Assembly: GCA_016783675.1 (NCBI GenBank)
Contig: JADHWE010000018.1
Coordinates: forward strand, 1 to 36,902
Reading direction: 5' to 3'
DNA from: Kiritimatiellia bacterium
Lineage (GTDB): Bacteria > Verrucomicrobiota > Kiritimatiellia > UBA8416 > JABMPJ01
DNA: 36,902 bases
Shown here: piece after piece, positions 6,528-15,669 of the stretch
How the letters are laid out: each line of letters opens with the position of its first letter
Numbering within the stretch: position 1 is the stretch's first letter
The notes under the pieces: generated by a model
The model's input: only the letters and a program-made list of their open reading frames with translations
What the model was told of the DNA's origin: nothing
The model's database searches: none
Made by a program: the position numbers and the translations under genes

Positions 6528-9446
6528 TTACTTACCTGTATTTAGCGGTCTTACTTCAAGCTTGCCCTCAGCACTGAATAGTTGGACTCGCCCCTGCTTG
6601 TAGATTTCCATCTCAAGGCTGACGCCCTTCACAAAGTCCCGCCCATCAACCGTTGCCACCACAATGCCGCAGTCCGGGCCCTTGCCGAAATCGATAACGA
6701 AATCGACCAGCCCGACCGGTCCGGGCCAGTCTATTGTAACGTCGCGCAGAATGGCCGTGGGGGCGTTCGTGTGCCCCTCGGACTTGAAGCAGCGGAAGAG
6801 CGCCTCATACTGTACGTACCGGCGACGCGGTAGTGAAGAGAGGCCGTTACCCACATTGCCCTGGAAATACCCGTCATCGCCAAAACGCGCATCCTGCCAG
6901 TCGGCATCGGTCAGATCCGACATATCGGCCAGATCGCTGGACCGCACGCGAATATCAACATCGCCGCCCTTGCCGAACTCTTCTACGTGTGTCCAGTTGA
7001 GCTCATCGTACTCGGGTGCTGCCATCATCGTATCGAATATACCGGACCTGAAGATGGCGGTCTCGGGGTATCCCACTTCGATCGCGGTCAGACATATGAG
7101 ATCACTGCAGGCGACCTCGTTCGTGAACGACAGCGTGCTGCCCGCCGGACCGATCTCCTTGTGAACGCTATGGACATCCGGATTCAGGTTGGCAAACACC
7201 GGCGTGCTCCATGACCCCACGTCAATGCCCAGGTAGCTACTGTTGGTCACACCCCAGGCCGCACTCGCGGGCGTTCCGGTGTTCTCGAACAACGAGACTT
7301 CGCCATCCATGTCCCCGACGAGCATATCGAGATCGCCATCGGCATCGATGTCTCCGAAGGTCGGGGCGGAGCTGGAGCCAACATTGATGCCCCCATACGG
7401 GTCCACGCCCGCTGCCCAGGCCGGTGCAAGAGCTGTACCCACGTTCTCGAACATGGTGATGTCGCCTGGGTCATAGCGACCTACAAACAAGTCCAGATCG
7501 CCATCCGCATCAATGTCCGCAAACGCAGGTGCTATATAGTGGTATACCTCGTTCGTGTCATTGTTCCGGCATACCCGAAGCCCCATCCACATCGAGTCGA
7601 GCGCGCCCCAACTCGGCTCGGAGGGTGTGCCGGTGTTCGGCATGAACTGGATGTAGCCGTCCTGTCCCCCTGTAAAGAAGTCGAAATCTCCATCTGCATC
7701 GATGTCCGCAAAAGTCGGCCGGCTGAGTGTATGGCGGACGGTGTTCCAGTCCGCATCGATCAGCACCATGTTGGGCGACGCCAGCGTGCCCGAATTCTCG
7801 TAGTACTTGACTTGCCCCACTTGCCATCCGCCCAGGAACAGGTCCTGGTCGCCATCGGAATCAATATCCACAAAGGCGGGCGCACCGTAACCACTGTAGC
7901 CATAGGTCACACCTGCCCACGGTGAAACGTTCGGCCCCCAGGCAGGGACACTGGGCGTGCCGATGTTCTCACGATGGAGGATGGTGCCGGAACTCCCGGA
8001 GACGAACAGATCGAGGTCCAAATCGCCCATGCCACCGATCTGCAGTGACACGAGATAGTCGTCGTCCCTGTTGATCACGAAGTCCGGCACCCAGTCGCTC
8101 CACACCGACTCCAGCGAAGGCACAAACGTTCCGTCCTCGCCGTCGTTGAACGTGACGCTATGGGCCACGCCGGTGGCGCCGCTTGCCATCAGGTAGACAT
8201 TCGTGATGTACGTCGGCGCGCCGTAGCCACCCGTGAACTGGAGCCTCGCCCATTTTCCGTTCAGCGTGATGGCTCCCAGGTCGTTGGTCCCGCCGTAGAC
8301 CATGTTGGTAACCTGCAACGGGTATCCGGCAATGATCTCGGTTGTGTTGGTGTCCGACAGGCTGTTGGCGGTCCAGGCAATGCCCTTATCCATGGTCACC
8401 ACCACGTCCGGGATATAGGGGTTTACGTTGGTGAACGACGTGTCACACTTCACGCTGCAGTTGCTGCTGATCGCCGCCCCGGGCACACTGAAGTTGCTGT
8501 CACACCACAGATCGTTGTACACCTCGAACTCCACCGACGCCCCTTGCGCACCCGACGCCACGGCGGCACAGTTACCACTGAAGGTCCAGCCGGAACTGCG
8601 CTGTGACGCGGACATCGTCATGCCCAAGCTCGACAGCTTGTACAGCGGTGCGGTCGGATGCGTGTTCGCGGGCACATAGATCTCGCCTTCACGGTCACTA
8701 GCCGTATTGCTCATGCGAATCCGGTCCACCTCAATGTTGTACCCCGAGCTCGCGGCATTCCTTCCAATCGAGGTCAGCTTGAGCTTGTGTTTCTCTCCGT
8801 CCAGGACGATGCTGCCCCAGTTGAACGACCGGCCCTTGGTGCGAACAGGCGCATAGCAGTCATAGACCATATCGGGCGGAGCAAAGACGAGCTCGACCAG
8901 GTTTTCGAAGACGACCTTGGTCGTGGCGACCTCGCCACTCATCGCTGCAGCCGCAATCTCGGCCTGGGATCCGGCGCCAACCACCTCCTCGAGCTGCTCA
9001 TAGAGGGTTTCCGGGGTCGCGTTCATGTACCGTGGCGAGAACTCGGTGCGCAGCAGCTGGTCGGGCGTTCCGGGGCGGATGTGATAGATGACCGTCTGGT
9101 TCCACAGGATTCTTCCCTGCGCATCACGATCCAGCAAGCCATCGTCATCAATGTCCTCGGACAGCGGCAGACTCATCGCTATGAAATCACTGCCGTCGTC
9201 GGGATAGAACGACATCAGGCCGATCCCGACACTCGACAACCTGAGGTCGGAACGGATCCGCTCAAGTGCCAGTTCGAGATCCATGTCGAGCTCACCCATG
9301 ATCTCCTCACGCTCCCACACCCGCAGCCCCTGAATGAGAACCGCAAAAACGCTGGCCACCACCATCATGGTGATCGCAGAAGAGACCATGACTTCCGTCA
9401 TGGTGAAACCGTCCCGGCGAGACCTGCTGTGCAAACAAGAAGCCAT
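6528..9446 (-). CDS. Giant prepilin with FG-GAP (integrin-like) repeats
   Basis: A 972-residue protein opening with a class III/IV prepilin leader: basic residues, then G-FTMTE with the cleavage glycine at 13, Phe14 as +1 and Glu18 as +5, followed by a hydrophobic helix. Usual PilW-like minor pilins are 200-350 residues. Residues about 450-755 contain five FG-GAP/VCBS-type blades with calcium-loop motifs DIDSDGDQD, DIDADGDFD and DIDADGDLD (twice), plus a weaker first copy (GGMGDLDLDLF). Each ends in an F-E-N-x-G-T type strand. The flanking regions look beta-rich. The start overlaps the stop of the upstream pilin (TAATG), indicating translational coupling. The likely place is the pilus or pseudopilus tip. 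Confidence 0.85.
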   Translation of the reverse strand: MASCLHSRSRRDGFTMTEVMVSSAITMMVVASVFAVLIQGLRVWEREEIMGELDMDLELALERIRSDLRLSSVGIGLMSFYPDDGSDFIAMSLPLSEDIDDDGLLDRDAQGRILWNQTVIYHIRPGTPDQLLRTEFSPRYMNATPETLYEQLEEVVGAGSQAEIAAAAMSGEVATTKVVFENLVELVFAPPDMVYDCYAPVRTKGRSFNWGSIVLDGEKHKLKLTSIGRNAASSGYNIEVDRIRMSNTASDREGEIYVPANTHPTAPLYKLSSLGMTMSASQRSSGWTFSGNCAAVASGAQGASVEFEVYNDLWCDSNFSVPGAAISSNCSVKCDTSFTNVNPYIPDVVVTMDKGIAWTANSLSDTNTTEIIAGYPLQVTNMVYGGTNDLGAITLNGKWARLQFTGGYGAPTYITNVYLMASGATGVAHSVTFNDGEDGTFVPSLESVWSDWVPDFVINRDDDYLVSLQIGGMGDLDLDLFVSGSSGTILHRENIGTPSVPAWGPNVSPWAGVTYGYSGYGAPAFVDIDSDGDQDLFLGGWQVGQVKYYENSGTLASPNMVLIDADWNTVRHTLSRPTFADIDADGDFDFFTGGQDGYIQFMPNTGTPSEPSWGALDSMWMGLRVCRNNDTNEVYHYIAPAFADIDADGDLDLFVGRYDPGDITMFENVGTALAPAWAAGVDPYGGINVGSSSAPTFGDIDADGDLDMLVGDMDGEVSLFENTGTPASAAWGVTNSSYLGIDVGSWSTPVFANLNPDVHSVHKEIGPAGSTLSFTNEVACSDLICLTAIEVGYPETAIFRSGIFDTMMAAPEYDELNWTHVEEFGKGGDVDIRVRSSDLADMSDLTDADWQDARFGDDGYFQGNVGNGLSSLPRRRYVQYEALFRCFKSEGHTNAPTAILRDVTIDWPGPVGLVDFVIDFGKGPDCGIVVATVDGRDFVKGVSLEMEIYKQGRVQLFSAEGKLEVRPLNTGK

Positions 9447-9862
9447 TACATGCCCTCCGCGATCATGGTATGGACCGAGACGCCTGCCGGGCTCACGCCC
9501 CCTCCCGGAAGCGGGAACTGCACGTTCACCGAGATGCGTTTACAGGCCGGCGCCATGCTGGACACCAACGTGGTGCGCCGAAACTGACCGCCGGTATCCG
9601 GGTCACCGTCTTGGTCTATCTTGGCGTCGTCTTCTGCCAGCAGAGGGAGACTTTCGAAGTCTACGGTTCGCGCCCGCTGAACCCGGTTCCTGGCGATGCA
9701 AGTTGCCTTGTAGTAGTCGCTCGACATCTTGTGCGTGCGCATAGCCGAGATATAGGCCGCGATGAAACTCCCCGCAATGATGAAGAAGAGCGCCGATGAA
9801 ATGACCGCCTCAACCAGCGTGAACCCACTGCATCTCTTTCCATGTCTCCAATGTCCCAACAT
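9446..9862 (-). CDS. PilV-like minor prepilin / pseudopilin
   Basis: A 138-residue protein with a typical prepilin leader: G-FTLVE at residues 13-18 followed by a hydrophobic helix to about 37. The ribosome site AGGAGAGG lies 7 bp before ATG 9862. The small globular part lacks cysteine pairs that would help classify it. It is the first gene of the minus-strand prepilin operon, divergent from pilM, and its stop overlaps the start of the large FG-GAP pilin by one base. Confidence 0.85.
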   Translation of the reverse strand: MLGHWRHGKRCSGFTLVEAVISSALFFIIAGSFIAAYISAMRTHKMSSDYYKATCIARNRVQRARTVDFESLPLLAEDDAKIDQDGDPDTGGQFRRTTLVSSMAPACKRISVNVQFPLPGGGVSPAGVSVHTMIAEGM

Positions 9863-10159
9863 GACACACCTCTCCTAAACCGGTAACGTCCCATCTTAAT
9901 AAGCAGGGAGCATGCCAATCGGGGAAAAGCGCCTCTGACCGGCATTCCCGCATTCACTTCTTCTCATCCGTGAAAATCGCAAACTTCCCACACGGCAATT
10001 GTGTCGCAATATTGAACAGGGGTCAATCACTGGAGACAGGTCGTCTGTATCCACAGAATCAATGATTGCCAACCGGGGTAAGAAGAAAGAACCGCGTACA
10101 CACTTTTTCTTGGCGGACGGGCGAATTTACTATTGTCTCGCACGATACTTGCTCGTACT
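9863..10159. other. Divergent intergenic region between prepilin operon and pilM operon
   Basis: About 300 bp with lower GC than its surroundings and no ORF I would support. It must hold promoters for both operons. I see no convincing -35/-10 pair: TACTAT at 10128-10133 is a possible -10 for the pilM side but has no matching -35. Confidence 0.5.
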
Positions 10160-11215
10160 ATGACCCCACATAGAATGAGAATGAAACCACCGGCAGAAAT
10201 AATTCAGGCTTTGAAACGGGGACCAACGGACGTTGTTGGGCTCGATATCGGCAGCAACTCCGTGCGCGCTGTTCGCATGCGTAAGAACAATGACGGTCTC
10301 TCTGTCGTCGCGGCCGACATCATTGACATGCCGAGTCAAGAGAGCGAGACCGACAAAACCACGGCACTCCCGCCCCTGCCCTTCTCAGCGCAGATGAAAG
10401 CGCGTTACGCTTCACTCGCTGTCGATAGCGGTCCGGCCACCATCCGCCTACTGACACTCCCCGGCAAGGACGATGCCGACCTTGATGACCGCGTCATTGA
10501 CAGCCTCGGCATCGAGAATCCCGAAGATTTCCGCATCAGCTACACGCTGCTGGAGGACGAAGGAGGCGGACGCAACGAGACACGGCTTGTGGCCGTTGCC
10601 TACCCCGACGAGATCGCAGCGGCAGCTCTCGGCGTCCTGCCCACGAGCGGCACCCCCGCCCCGCACTCGATCGAGGTCACCGGGCTGGCCACCATGACCG
10701 CGTTCCTGAACGGACCCGTCGCATCGCGGGAGAAAGACACGCTGGGCCTGATCGATTTTGGAGAGACCTCCAGCCTCTTTGCATTCTTCCACAAGGGCAC
10801 GCCCGTACTGATCCGAAAGCTTGACCGGGGCACCAATGCCTTGCTCGACAAGGTGGAAGCCACGCTCGGCGTTAACCATGAGACCGCCGTGGGCATCATC
10901 TCCGACGGTTCGTTCGATATCTCCGCCGCGGCAACCGAGGTGATGCAGCCGCTGGTACGCCAGCTCGTGGTATCGCGCGATTTCGTGGAGCGGCGCGAGA
11001 ACTGCAAGGTGGACGCCATATACCTGGCCGGCGGACTGGCTGCGTCACGTGACACGCAGAATGAGGTCAACAGCGCCATGGGCGTGGCCGTTGAGTCGTG
11101 GAACCCGTTTGCAGGCATCACGGTAGCCCCTGATGCCGTTCCGGAAGCTTTGAAAGGACAGGAGTGGCGGTTTGCCGCTTCGGTAGGCGCCTGCATGGCA
11201 ACCTTCGAGGAATAA
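10160..11215 (+). CDS. pilM: Type IV pilus assembly ATPase-like protein PilM
   Basis: An actin-fold cytoplasmic protein that binds the N-terminus of PilN and links the alignment complex to the motor. Residues include the phosphate-1 motif DVVGLDIGSNSVRAV, the phosphate-2 motif LGLIDFGETSSLFAF and the adenosine motif IYLAGGLAAS near the C-terminus. It is about 351 residues, normal for PilM. The start is uncertain: ATGs at 10160, 10175 and 10181 are in frame and none has a strong ribosome site; the frame also opens with TTG at 10133. It is the first gene of a tightly packed operon, with its stop overlapping the next start (TAATG). Confidence 0.85.
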   Translation: MTPHRMRMKPPAEIIQALKRGPTDVVGLDIGSNSVRAVRMRKNNDGLSVVAADIIDMPSQESETDKTTALPPLPFSAQMKARYASLAVDSGPATIRLLTLPGKDDADLDDRVIDSLGIENPEDFRISYTLLEDEGGGRNETRLVAVAYPDEIAAAALGVLPTSGTPAPHSIEVTGLATMTAFLNGPVASREKDTLGLIDFGETSSLFAFFHKGTPVLIRKLDRGTNALLDKVEATLGVNHETAVGIISDGSFDISAAATEVMQPLVRQLVVSRDFVERRENCKVDAIYLAGGLAASRDTQNEVNSAMGVAVESWNPFAGITVAPDAVPEALKGQEWRFAASVGACMATFEE

Positions 11216-11823
11216 TGAATCTTCGCGCAGACCTGATATTTGCCAACGAGCAGCGCAGTGCGAGTATGGTTAGCATGCGCTCGATCACGCGTGTGGCCTC
11301 CATCGTGGGGCCCGCGGCAGCCGCTATTCTGATTGCGTTCATCGTCATGAACGCCATCGCCCTCGCCGGAAGGGTCAAGACGGCGAACAAGGAATGGATG
11401 AGCGTTGAGCCGCGTAAAGAGCAGGCGCTCAAGGTGCTCCATGCCGGCAAAATCAACGATGGCATCCTGGCGGAGATTGAAGCGTGGAAGCATTCGAGCA
11501 CGGACTGGTCACCGCAGCTCACCTCGCTGCAGAAATCCATCAACCCCAACATTCAGATTCGCTCCATGCGTATCAGCCAGGTACTGAACCAGACCGACAA
11601 GGGCTTTACGGCGCGCACGTTCAGCATGACCCTTTCAGGGACGGCTGTCGGCGGTGAAGCAGAGGAGGCCGTCGAGGGCCTGCAGAAGCATTTCATCGAG
11701 GACGATGCGTTTAAAGAGCTCGTCGCCAGTGCGAAGATTCCGAGCTATGGCGCCGATCCCGACAACAAGGCGAATCGTGTTTTTGAACTTGAGTGCGAAT
11801 ACAACCCGAGCGCGTTCGAATGA
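11215..11823 (+). CDS. PilN-like inner-membrane assembly protein
   Basis: A 202-residue bitopic protein: a short cytoplasmic N-terminus (MNLRADLIFANEQ), one membrane segment at about residues 30-50, then a periplasmic coiled region and a small alpha/beta domain. The N-terminus is where PilM would dock. The family is recognised by topology and by position between pilM and a pilO-like gene rather than strong sequence motifs. ATG 11215 overlaps the pilM stop; the stop overlaps the next start (ATGA). Confidence 0.7.
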   Translation: MNLRADLIFANEQRSASMVSMRSITRVASIVGPAAAAILIAFIVMNAIALAGRVKTANKEWMSVEPRKEQALKVLHAGKINDGILAEIEAWKHSSTDWSPQLTSLQKSINPNIQIRSMRISQVLNQTDKGFTARTFSMTLSGTAVGGEAEEAVEGLQKHFIEDDAFKELVASAKIPSYGADPDNKANRVFELECEYNPSAFE

Positions 11824-12479
11824 AGCTGCCCGAAAACAAACAAGAGCGGACCAAGATCTTCATCATGATCGGCTTGGGCACGGGACTTGTCCTGCTTGGC
11901 ATTGTGCAGGGAATCATCAATCCGCTGATCAACTCGCGAAAAAACAAGTTCGCCCGACTTGAAGAGTGCAAGACCGGCGTGGACCGCGCCCGCAAGGAGA
12001 TCCGGGCAGCCGCACGCAGCTTTGACCGCCGGATGGAGACGCTCAAGAGCATCCGCAACACCTCTGAGCAGCACATCCTGCACCCCGTCCTTGGCAACTA
12101 CCTGCTCCAGGCCACCGACATCGTTGAGGAGCATGCTGACGCCCTGGATATCGCCATTGAGCCCGTCCGCGAAGTCGGCATCTCGGATATCCCGCCAGAC
12201 TCGAAGACCGAGGAACGACTGCTGAAAGCCTACACCGTGCGCGTTAACATGCAGGCATCCTACCACGACGCTCTTCGATTGATGCGCGAAATTGAGATAC
12301 ACAATCCGTACGCCTGCGTGACAAGCCTCATTGTCCGCCCCCGCCCAAGCGAGGATCTTGAAAACCACAACGTCAGCATCGAGATCCAGTGGCCGGTATG
12401 GGCCGATCCCGAATTCCCCGGGGAAATCGAGGAGCAGCTCAAAGAGGAGATTTCAAAACAGGAGGGCGACGTCGTATGA
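11820..12479 (+). CDS. PilO/GspM-like inner-membrane assembly protein
   Basis: A 219-residue bitopic protein with a basic N-terminus, a membrane segment at about residues 13-33, and a coiled coil (residues about 38-80, with many Lys/Arg/Glu). A ferredoxin-like periplasmic domain follows, including the CVTSLIVRPRPSEDLENH stretch. PilO partners PilN in the alignment complex. Its start and stop both overlap its neighbours by 4 bp (ATGA), so stoichiometric translational coupling is expected. Sequence similarity to PilO is weak, so the call rests on topology and operon position. Confidence 0.7.
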   Translation: MKLPENKQERTKIFIMIGLGTGLVLLGIVQGIINPLINSRKNKFARLEECKTGVDRARKEIRAAARSFDRRMETLKSIRNTSEQHILHPVLGNYLLQATDIVEEHADALDIAIEPVREVGISDIPPDSKTEERLLKAYTVRVNMQASYHDALRLMREIEIHNPYACVTSLIVRPRPSEDLENHNVSIEIQWPVWADPEFPGEIEEQLKEEISKQEGDVV

Positions 12480-12997
12480 AGCATCTTGCGTCCATGCTCG
12501 CACTCCTGCAGGTTGCCGGCATCGTCCTGGCCCAGGAAGAGGAAATCGCTCCGGACATCGCTGCAACGAACAGCGTGAATGACGTCGCCGTTACCAACAT
12601 GACCGAGGTGTTGGAAGCGACCAACCGCATCGAGGAGGCCGACTCCGAGCTGCTCGGTCTGCGCGATCCCTTCTGGCCTGTCGGCTACGAACCGGCCCCG
12701 CCGGAGGTCGAGTTGACCGAGGAGGAGGTCGAGCAGGTCAAGATTGAAGAAGAGATCGAAAAGAAGATCCACTGGCCCGCCCTCCATCTCAAGGGAATCA
12801 CAAGTGCGGGCAAGGGCCGCTACATGGCCATCATCGCCGGCATCGGCCTTGTAGAATCCGACCAGACCGTCCGCCTGCGTCGCGGCGACATGCTTTATTC
12901 ATGGTTGATAGAGAAGGTAACCACCAAGGGCGTGATGATCACGCGCCTGGAGGCCCGTCCCTATCAACTGCCTACCATTGGAGTACGTACACAATAA
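12476..12997 (+). CDS. PilP/GspC-like exported alignment protein
   Basis: A 173-residue protein with an N-terminal signal-like segment (ASMLALLQVAGIVLAQ). An acidic linker follows, then the motif DPFWPVGY (about residues 64-71), a Glu-rich coiled stretch, and a small beta domain (ALHLKGITSAGKGRYMAII ... RLRRGDML). The beta domain resembles the homology region of PilP/GspC, which contacts the secretin periplasmic domains. The start overlaps the upstream stop (ATGA). PilP is usually a lipoprotein; no lipobox cysteine is present here. Confidence 0.65.
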   Translation: MKHLASMLALLQVAGIVLAQEEEIAPDIAATNSVNDVAVTNMTEVLEATNRIEEADSELLGLRDPFWPVGYEPAPPEVELTEEEVEQVKIEEEIEKKIHWPALHLKGITSAGKGRYMAIIAGIGLVESDQTVRLRRGDMLYSWLIEKVTTKGVMITRLEARPYQLPTIGVRTQ

Positions 12998-13043
12998 CGT
13001 CAGGGGCGCCGGACGCCGGGCGCTGACACGGAGGAATGACATC

Positions 13044-13703
13044 ATGCGCAAGCTACAACTCTGGGGATCCGCACTGTTCCTGATTACGGCAGTCGCCCTC
13101 TCACCTCTCTTCGTAGGGTGTGAGGACGAGCCGGGCGGGGCCAACGTCAACAGCTTCTTCGCTCAGAACGACACTGAGAACCAGGAGCGGGAAGGCGGGA
13201 CTATCCCGCTCAGCCTTGAACCACCCAGCGGAACGATATCCGTTGCAGGGCAGAGAATCGCATTCCGAGCCAAAGGCGCGGTACTGCCTGTCAGATGGTC
13301 GCCTGCTAGTCGCGCGGCCGGGACTATTACGATCGTGGGCCCGCGCAGCGATTATGCCGTATTCAAAGCGGCGTCCGCATCACCAAACACCGTTCTAGCC
13401 GTAGATGCTGCAGGACGAACCGTAACCGCGGCCATTGGTGTTGGCGGCGGCAGTTCGCTCCAGATTGCACCCGATTCGGCCTCGATCCTGGACGGTATCA
13501 CTGTCCAATTTATCGCAGCGGGTGGATCCCAGCCCTATGTTTCTTGGACAGCAGCCTTCCCTGCTATGGGCAGTGTCAGCCCAACCGGACTGTATACACC
13601 TGAAGGGATACTCACAGCTACCCCGTACTTAAACGGAACAAATCTTATCACGGTTACAGACTCCGCTGGGGATGTGACCACCGCAGAGGTCATTCACCAA
13701 TAG
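13044..13703 (+). CDS. Putative lipoprotein with Ig-like repeats
   Basis: A 219-residue protein starting at ATG 13044, preceded by GGAGG. The N-terminus has a hydrophobic segment ending LFVGC-EDE, close to a lipobox, with Cys at about 29 and acidic residues after it. The remainder contains two Ig-like beta modules (one with IAFRAKGAVLPVRWS, one with VQFIAAGGSQPYVSW). It lies between the pilP-like gene and the secretin gene and could be a pilotin or an accessory to the outer-membrane channel. That role is inferred only from position. Confidence 0.6.
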   Translation: MRKLQLWGSALFLITAVALSPLFVGCEDEPGGANVNSFFAQNDTENQEREGGTIPLSLEPPSGTISVAGQRIAFRAKGAVLPVRWSPASRAAGTITIVGPRSDYAVFKAASASPNTVLAVDAAGRTVTAAIGVGGGSSLQIAPDSASILDGITVQFIAAGGSQPYVSWTAAFPAMGSVSPTGLYTPEGILTATPYLNGTNLITVTDSAGDVTTAEVIHQ

Positions 13704-13769
13704 CAGCCCAACAAGAGAACTTACGACTACGCGAATGAAAACGCCGACCAGAAAGAATGGGAGAGGCCA

Positions 13770-15662
13770 ATGAATCACACACTGAGAAACATACTGCTTC
13801 CCGCTGCCGCCGCACTGCTCGTGGTAGGCTCATTATGGCTGACGGCCCAGGACATGCCCGGGCCGGGCGCCGTACCGCCCCCCGGCGACCTGCCCCTGGC
13901 GACAGAGATGGCGCCTGCGCCAATGCCTATCGGCGATGACGCCGCCGCAGACGCACCAATGGACGTCGCGACCGCGGCACCCGTTGAGGATGAGGCCGAG
14001 CTGGTCGATGATTCCGACGAAACGTCGGGTTTTCTGACGCTGGACGAAGGTGACGGCGATGATCTCCCCGCAGGTGTGACGGATTCAGGCGATGACCTGA
14101 TCAGCATCACACTGGACGACGTGGAGATACTCGACGTGGTCCGGATGTTCACGCGCATCTCAGGCGCCAACATCATCGCCACGCCCTCCAATCTGCAGGG
14201 ACGCGTTACGGTCAACCTGACCGACGTGGCGTGGAAACCTGCCCTGGAGTCGATCCTCGATATGCACGGCCTCGCCCTGGACGAGAAGCTGCCGGGCTCC
14301 GGTGTCTACCGCATCATCCCCCGCCCTGCCGGCGCTCCTGACCCCATGAAGGTTCAGACATTCTTCCTGAAGTACGCATCGGTAGGCAACACGGCGCCGG
14401 TCGTCACCTCCATGCTCGTAGAAGGCGGAACGGTCTCGGAGTTTGCATCCAAGAACGCGCTTGTGGTTCGAAGTACACCGGCCAACCTGGGGGAGATCGA
14501 GCAGCTCATAACCGAGATCGATATCCCGCGTGACCAGGTCTTTATCGAGGCCAAGTTCATGGAGCTGAACGATGAGGCCATCAAGGATCTCGGCATCAAC
14601 TGGCAGGCCCTGTCCGGCTACGGCATCGGCGCCTCCAGTATGCAGGTCGACCTGAGCAATACCCGCACGTGGGAAGACCAGCGTGCCGATGCCCTCGGAC
14701 GCCGGGATCGTCGCGGCGTGCAGGATGAGGTGAACGATCTCTATGACCTTTACAACGACAAGTTTGAAGACACTGAGACAGAGTCCGGTGGCACAGGCAC
14801 GGAGGTGGGACAGGTAAAGATCCTTCCGACTCGCACCGTAACCGATACAATCGACGTAGGCAGAGATGTCACCTCAGACATCACGTCTACCTTTACCAAG
14901 ACCATCGCGGATGCCCGCACGGCGGTGCTGAGCGCGGCCGACTTCCAGTTGGTATTGAGCGCCCTCAAGCAGATGAACGGGATCAGCGTGGTCTCCAACC
15001 CGAAGATCATCGTGGCCAACGAAGAGCCGGCCACGATCCACATTGGGCAGACCGAACGCCCGTTTGTCTCAAGCGTGACGCCCGGCCAGCAGGGCATTGC
15101 ACCCGTGGTGACCTACAATCCCGGCGAGCCGGTGGATCTCGGTGTCAAACTTACCGTGACGCCGACGGTCAACACGGCCAGCAACATCACGGTCAAGATC
15201 GAGCCGGAACTCACGCGGTTCATCAGTGACGCGGTCGCCCCGAACGGGCAGACCTATCCGATCATCGCGAAGAAGACCATCTCAACAGTCTTCGCCCTGG
15301 ATAGCGGCAAGACCGTCGCCATTGGCGGCCTGACCGAGACCAGCGACCGTGAAGTCACCAGCAAGATCCCGCTGCTGGGCGACATTCCGCTGCTGGGCAA
15401 GTATCTCTTCTCGCACTCACACAAAGAGAAGTCTCAGGAAGAGACCATCATCTTTGTGACGGTTGGCCTGGCCATGCCGGGCTCCATCCTGCGCGAGACC
15501 GGTCTCCCCGAGAACACGGAGCTCACCCGACGGCATATTATTGCGGCCGAGGCCAAGCACCGCGCCCTGCTTCAGGAGATCGACAAACTCAACGAGGCCG
15601 CTCGCAAGGACAAGGAACGGGACACCAGCGAAGAGAAGTCCAAGCTTCTGAAGCGCCGATAG
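13770..15662 (+). CDS. Secretin (GspD/PilQ family outer-membrane channel)
   Basis: A 630-residue protein with a signal peptide (to about residue 26) and a long Ala/Pro/Asp/Glu-rich linker to about 108. An N0/STN-like domain follows (ISITLDDVEILDVVRMF ... GVYRIIPR, about 108-188), then a NolW module (TFFLKYASVGN ... LITEIDIPRDQ) and the secretin core. The core ends with the signature VTSKIPLLGDIPLLGKYLF and VTVGL strands. The last 40 residues form a charged helix, possibly a pilotin-binding or coiled region. It is the exit pore for the pilus or substrate. The ribosome site GGGAGAGG precedes ATG 13770. Whether the system is T4P or T2SS cannot be settled without the motor genes. Confidence 0.93.
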   Translation: MNHTLRNILLPAAAALLVVGSLWLTAQDMPGPGAVPPPGDLPLATEMAPAPMPIGDDAAADAPMDVATAAPVEDEAELVDDSDETSGFLTLDEGDGDDLPAGVTDSGDDLISITLDDVEILDVVRMFTRISGANIIATPSNLQGRVTVNLTDVAWKPALESILDMHGLALDEKLPGSGVYRIIPRPAGAPDPMKVQTFFLKYASVGNTAPVVTSMLVEGGTVSEFASKNALVVRSTPANLGEIEQLITEIDIPRDQVFIEAKFMELNDEAIKDLGINWQALSGYGIGASSMQVDLSNTRTWEDQRADALGRRDRRGVQDEVNDLYDLYNDKFEDTETESGGTGTEVGQVKILPTRTVTDTIDVGRDVTSDITSTFTKTIADARTAVLSAADFQLVLSALKQMNGISVVSNPKIIVANEEPATIHIGQTERPFVSSVTPGQQGIAPVVTYNPGEPVDLGVKLTVTPTVNTASNITVKIEPELTRFISDAVAPNGQTYPIIAKKTISTVFALDSGKTVAIGGLTETSDREVTSKIPLLGDIPLLGKYLFSHSHKEKSQEETIIFVTVGLAMPGSILRETGLPENTELTRRHIIAAEAKHRALLQEIDKLNEAARKDKERDTSEEKSKLLKRR

Positions 15663-15669
15663 ATTTGCG

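Noticed and set aside
7170-8090. Repeated sequence that might look like a CRISPR or tandem DNA array
   Set aside because: The repeats are protein-level FG-GAP blades inside one ORF, with unequal spacing and diverged DNA.
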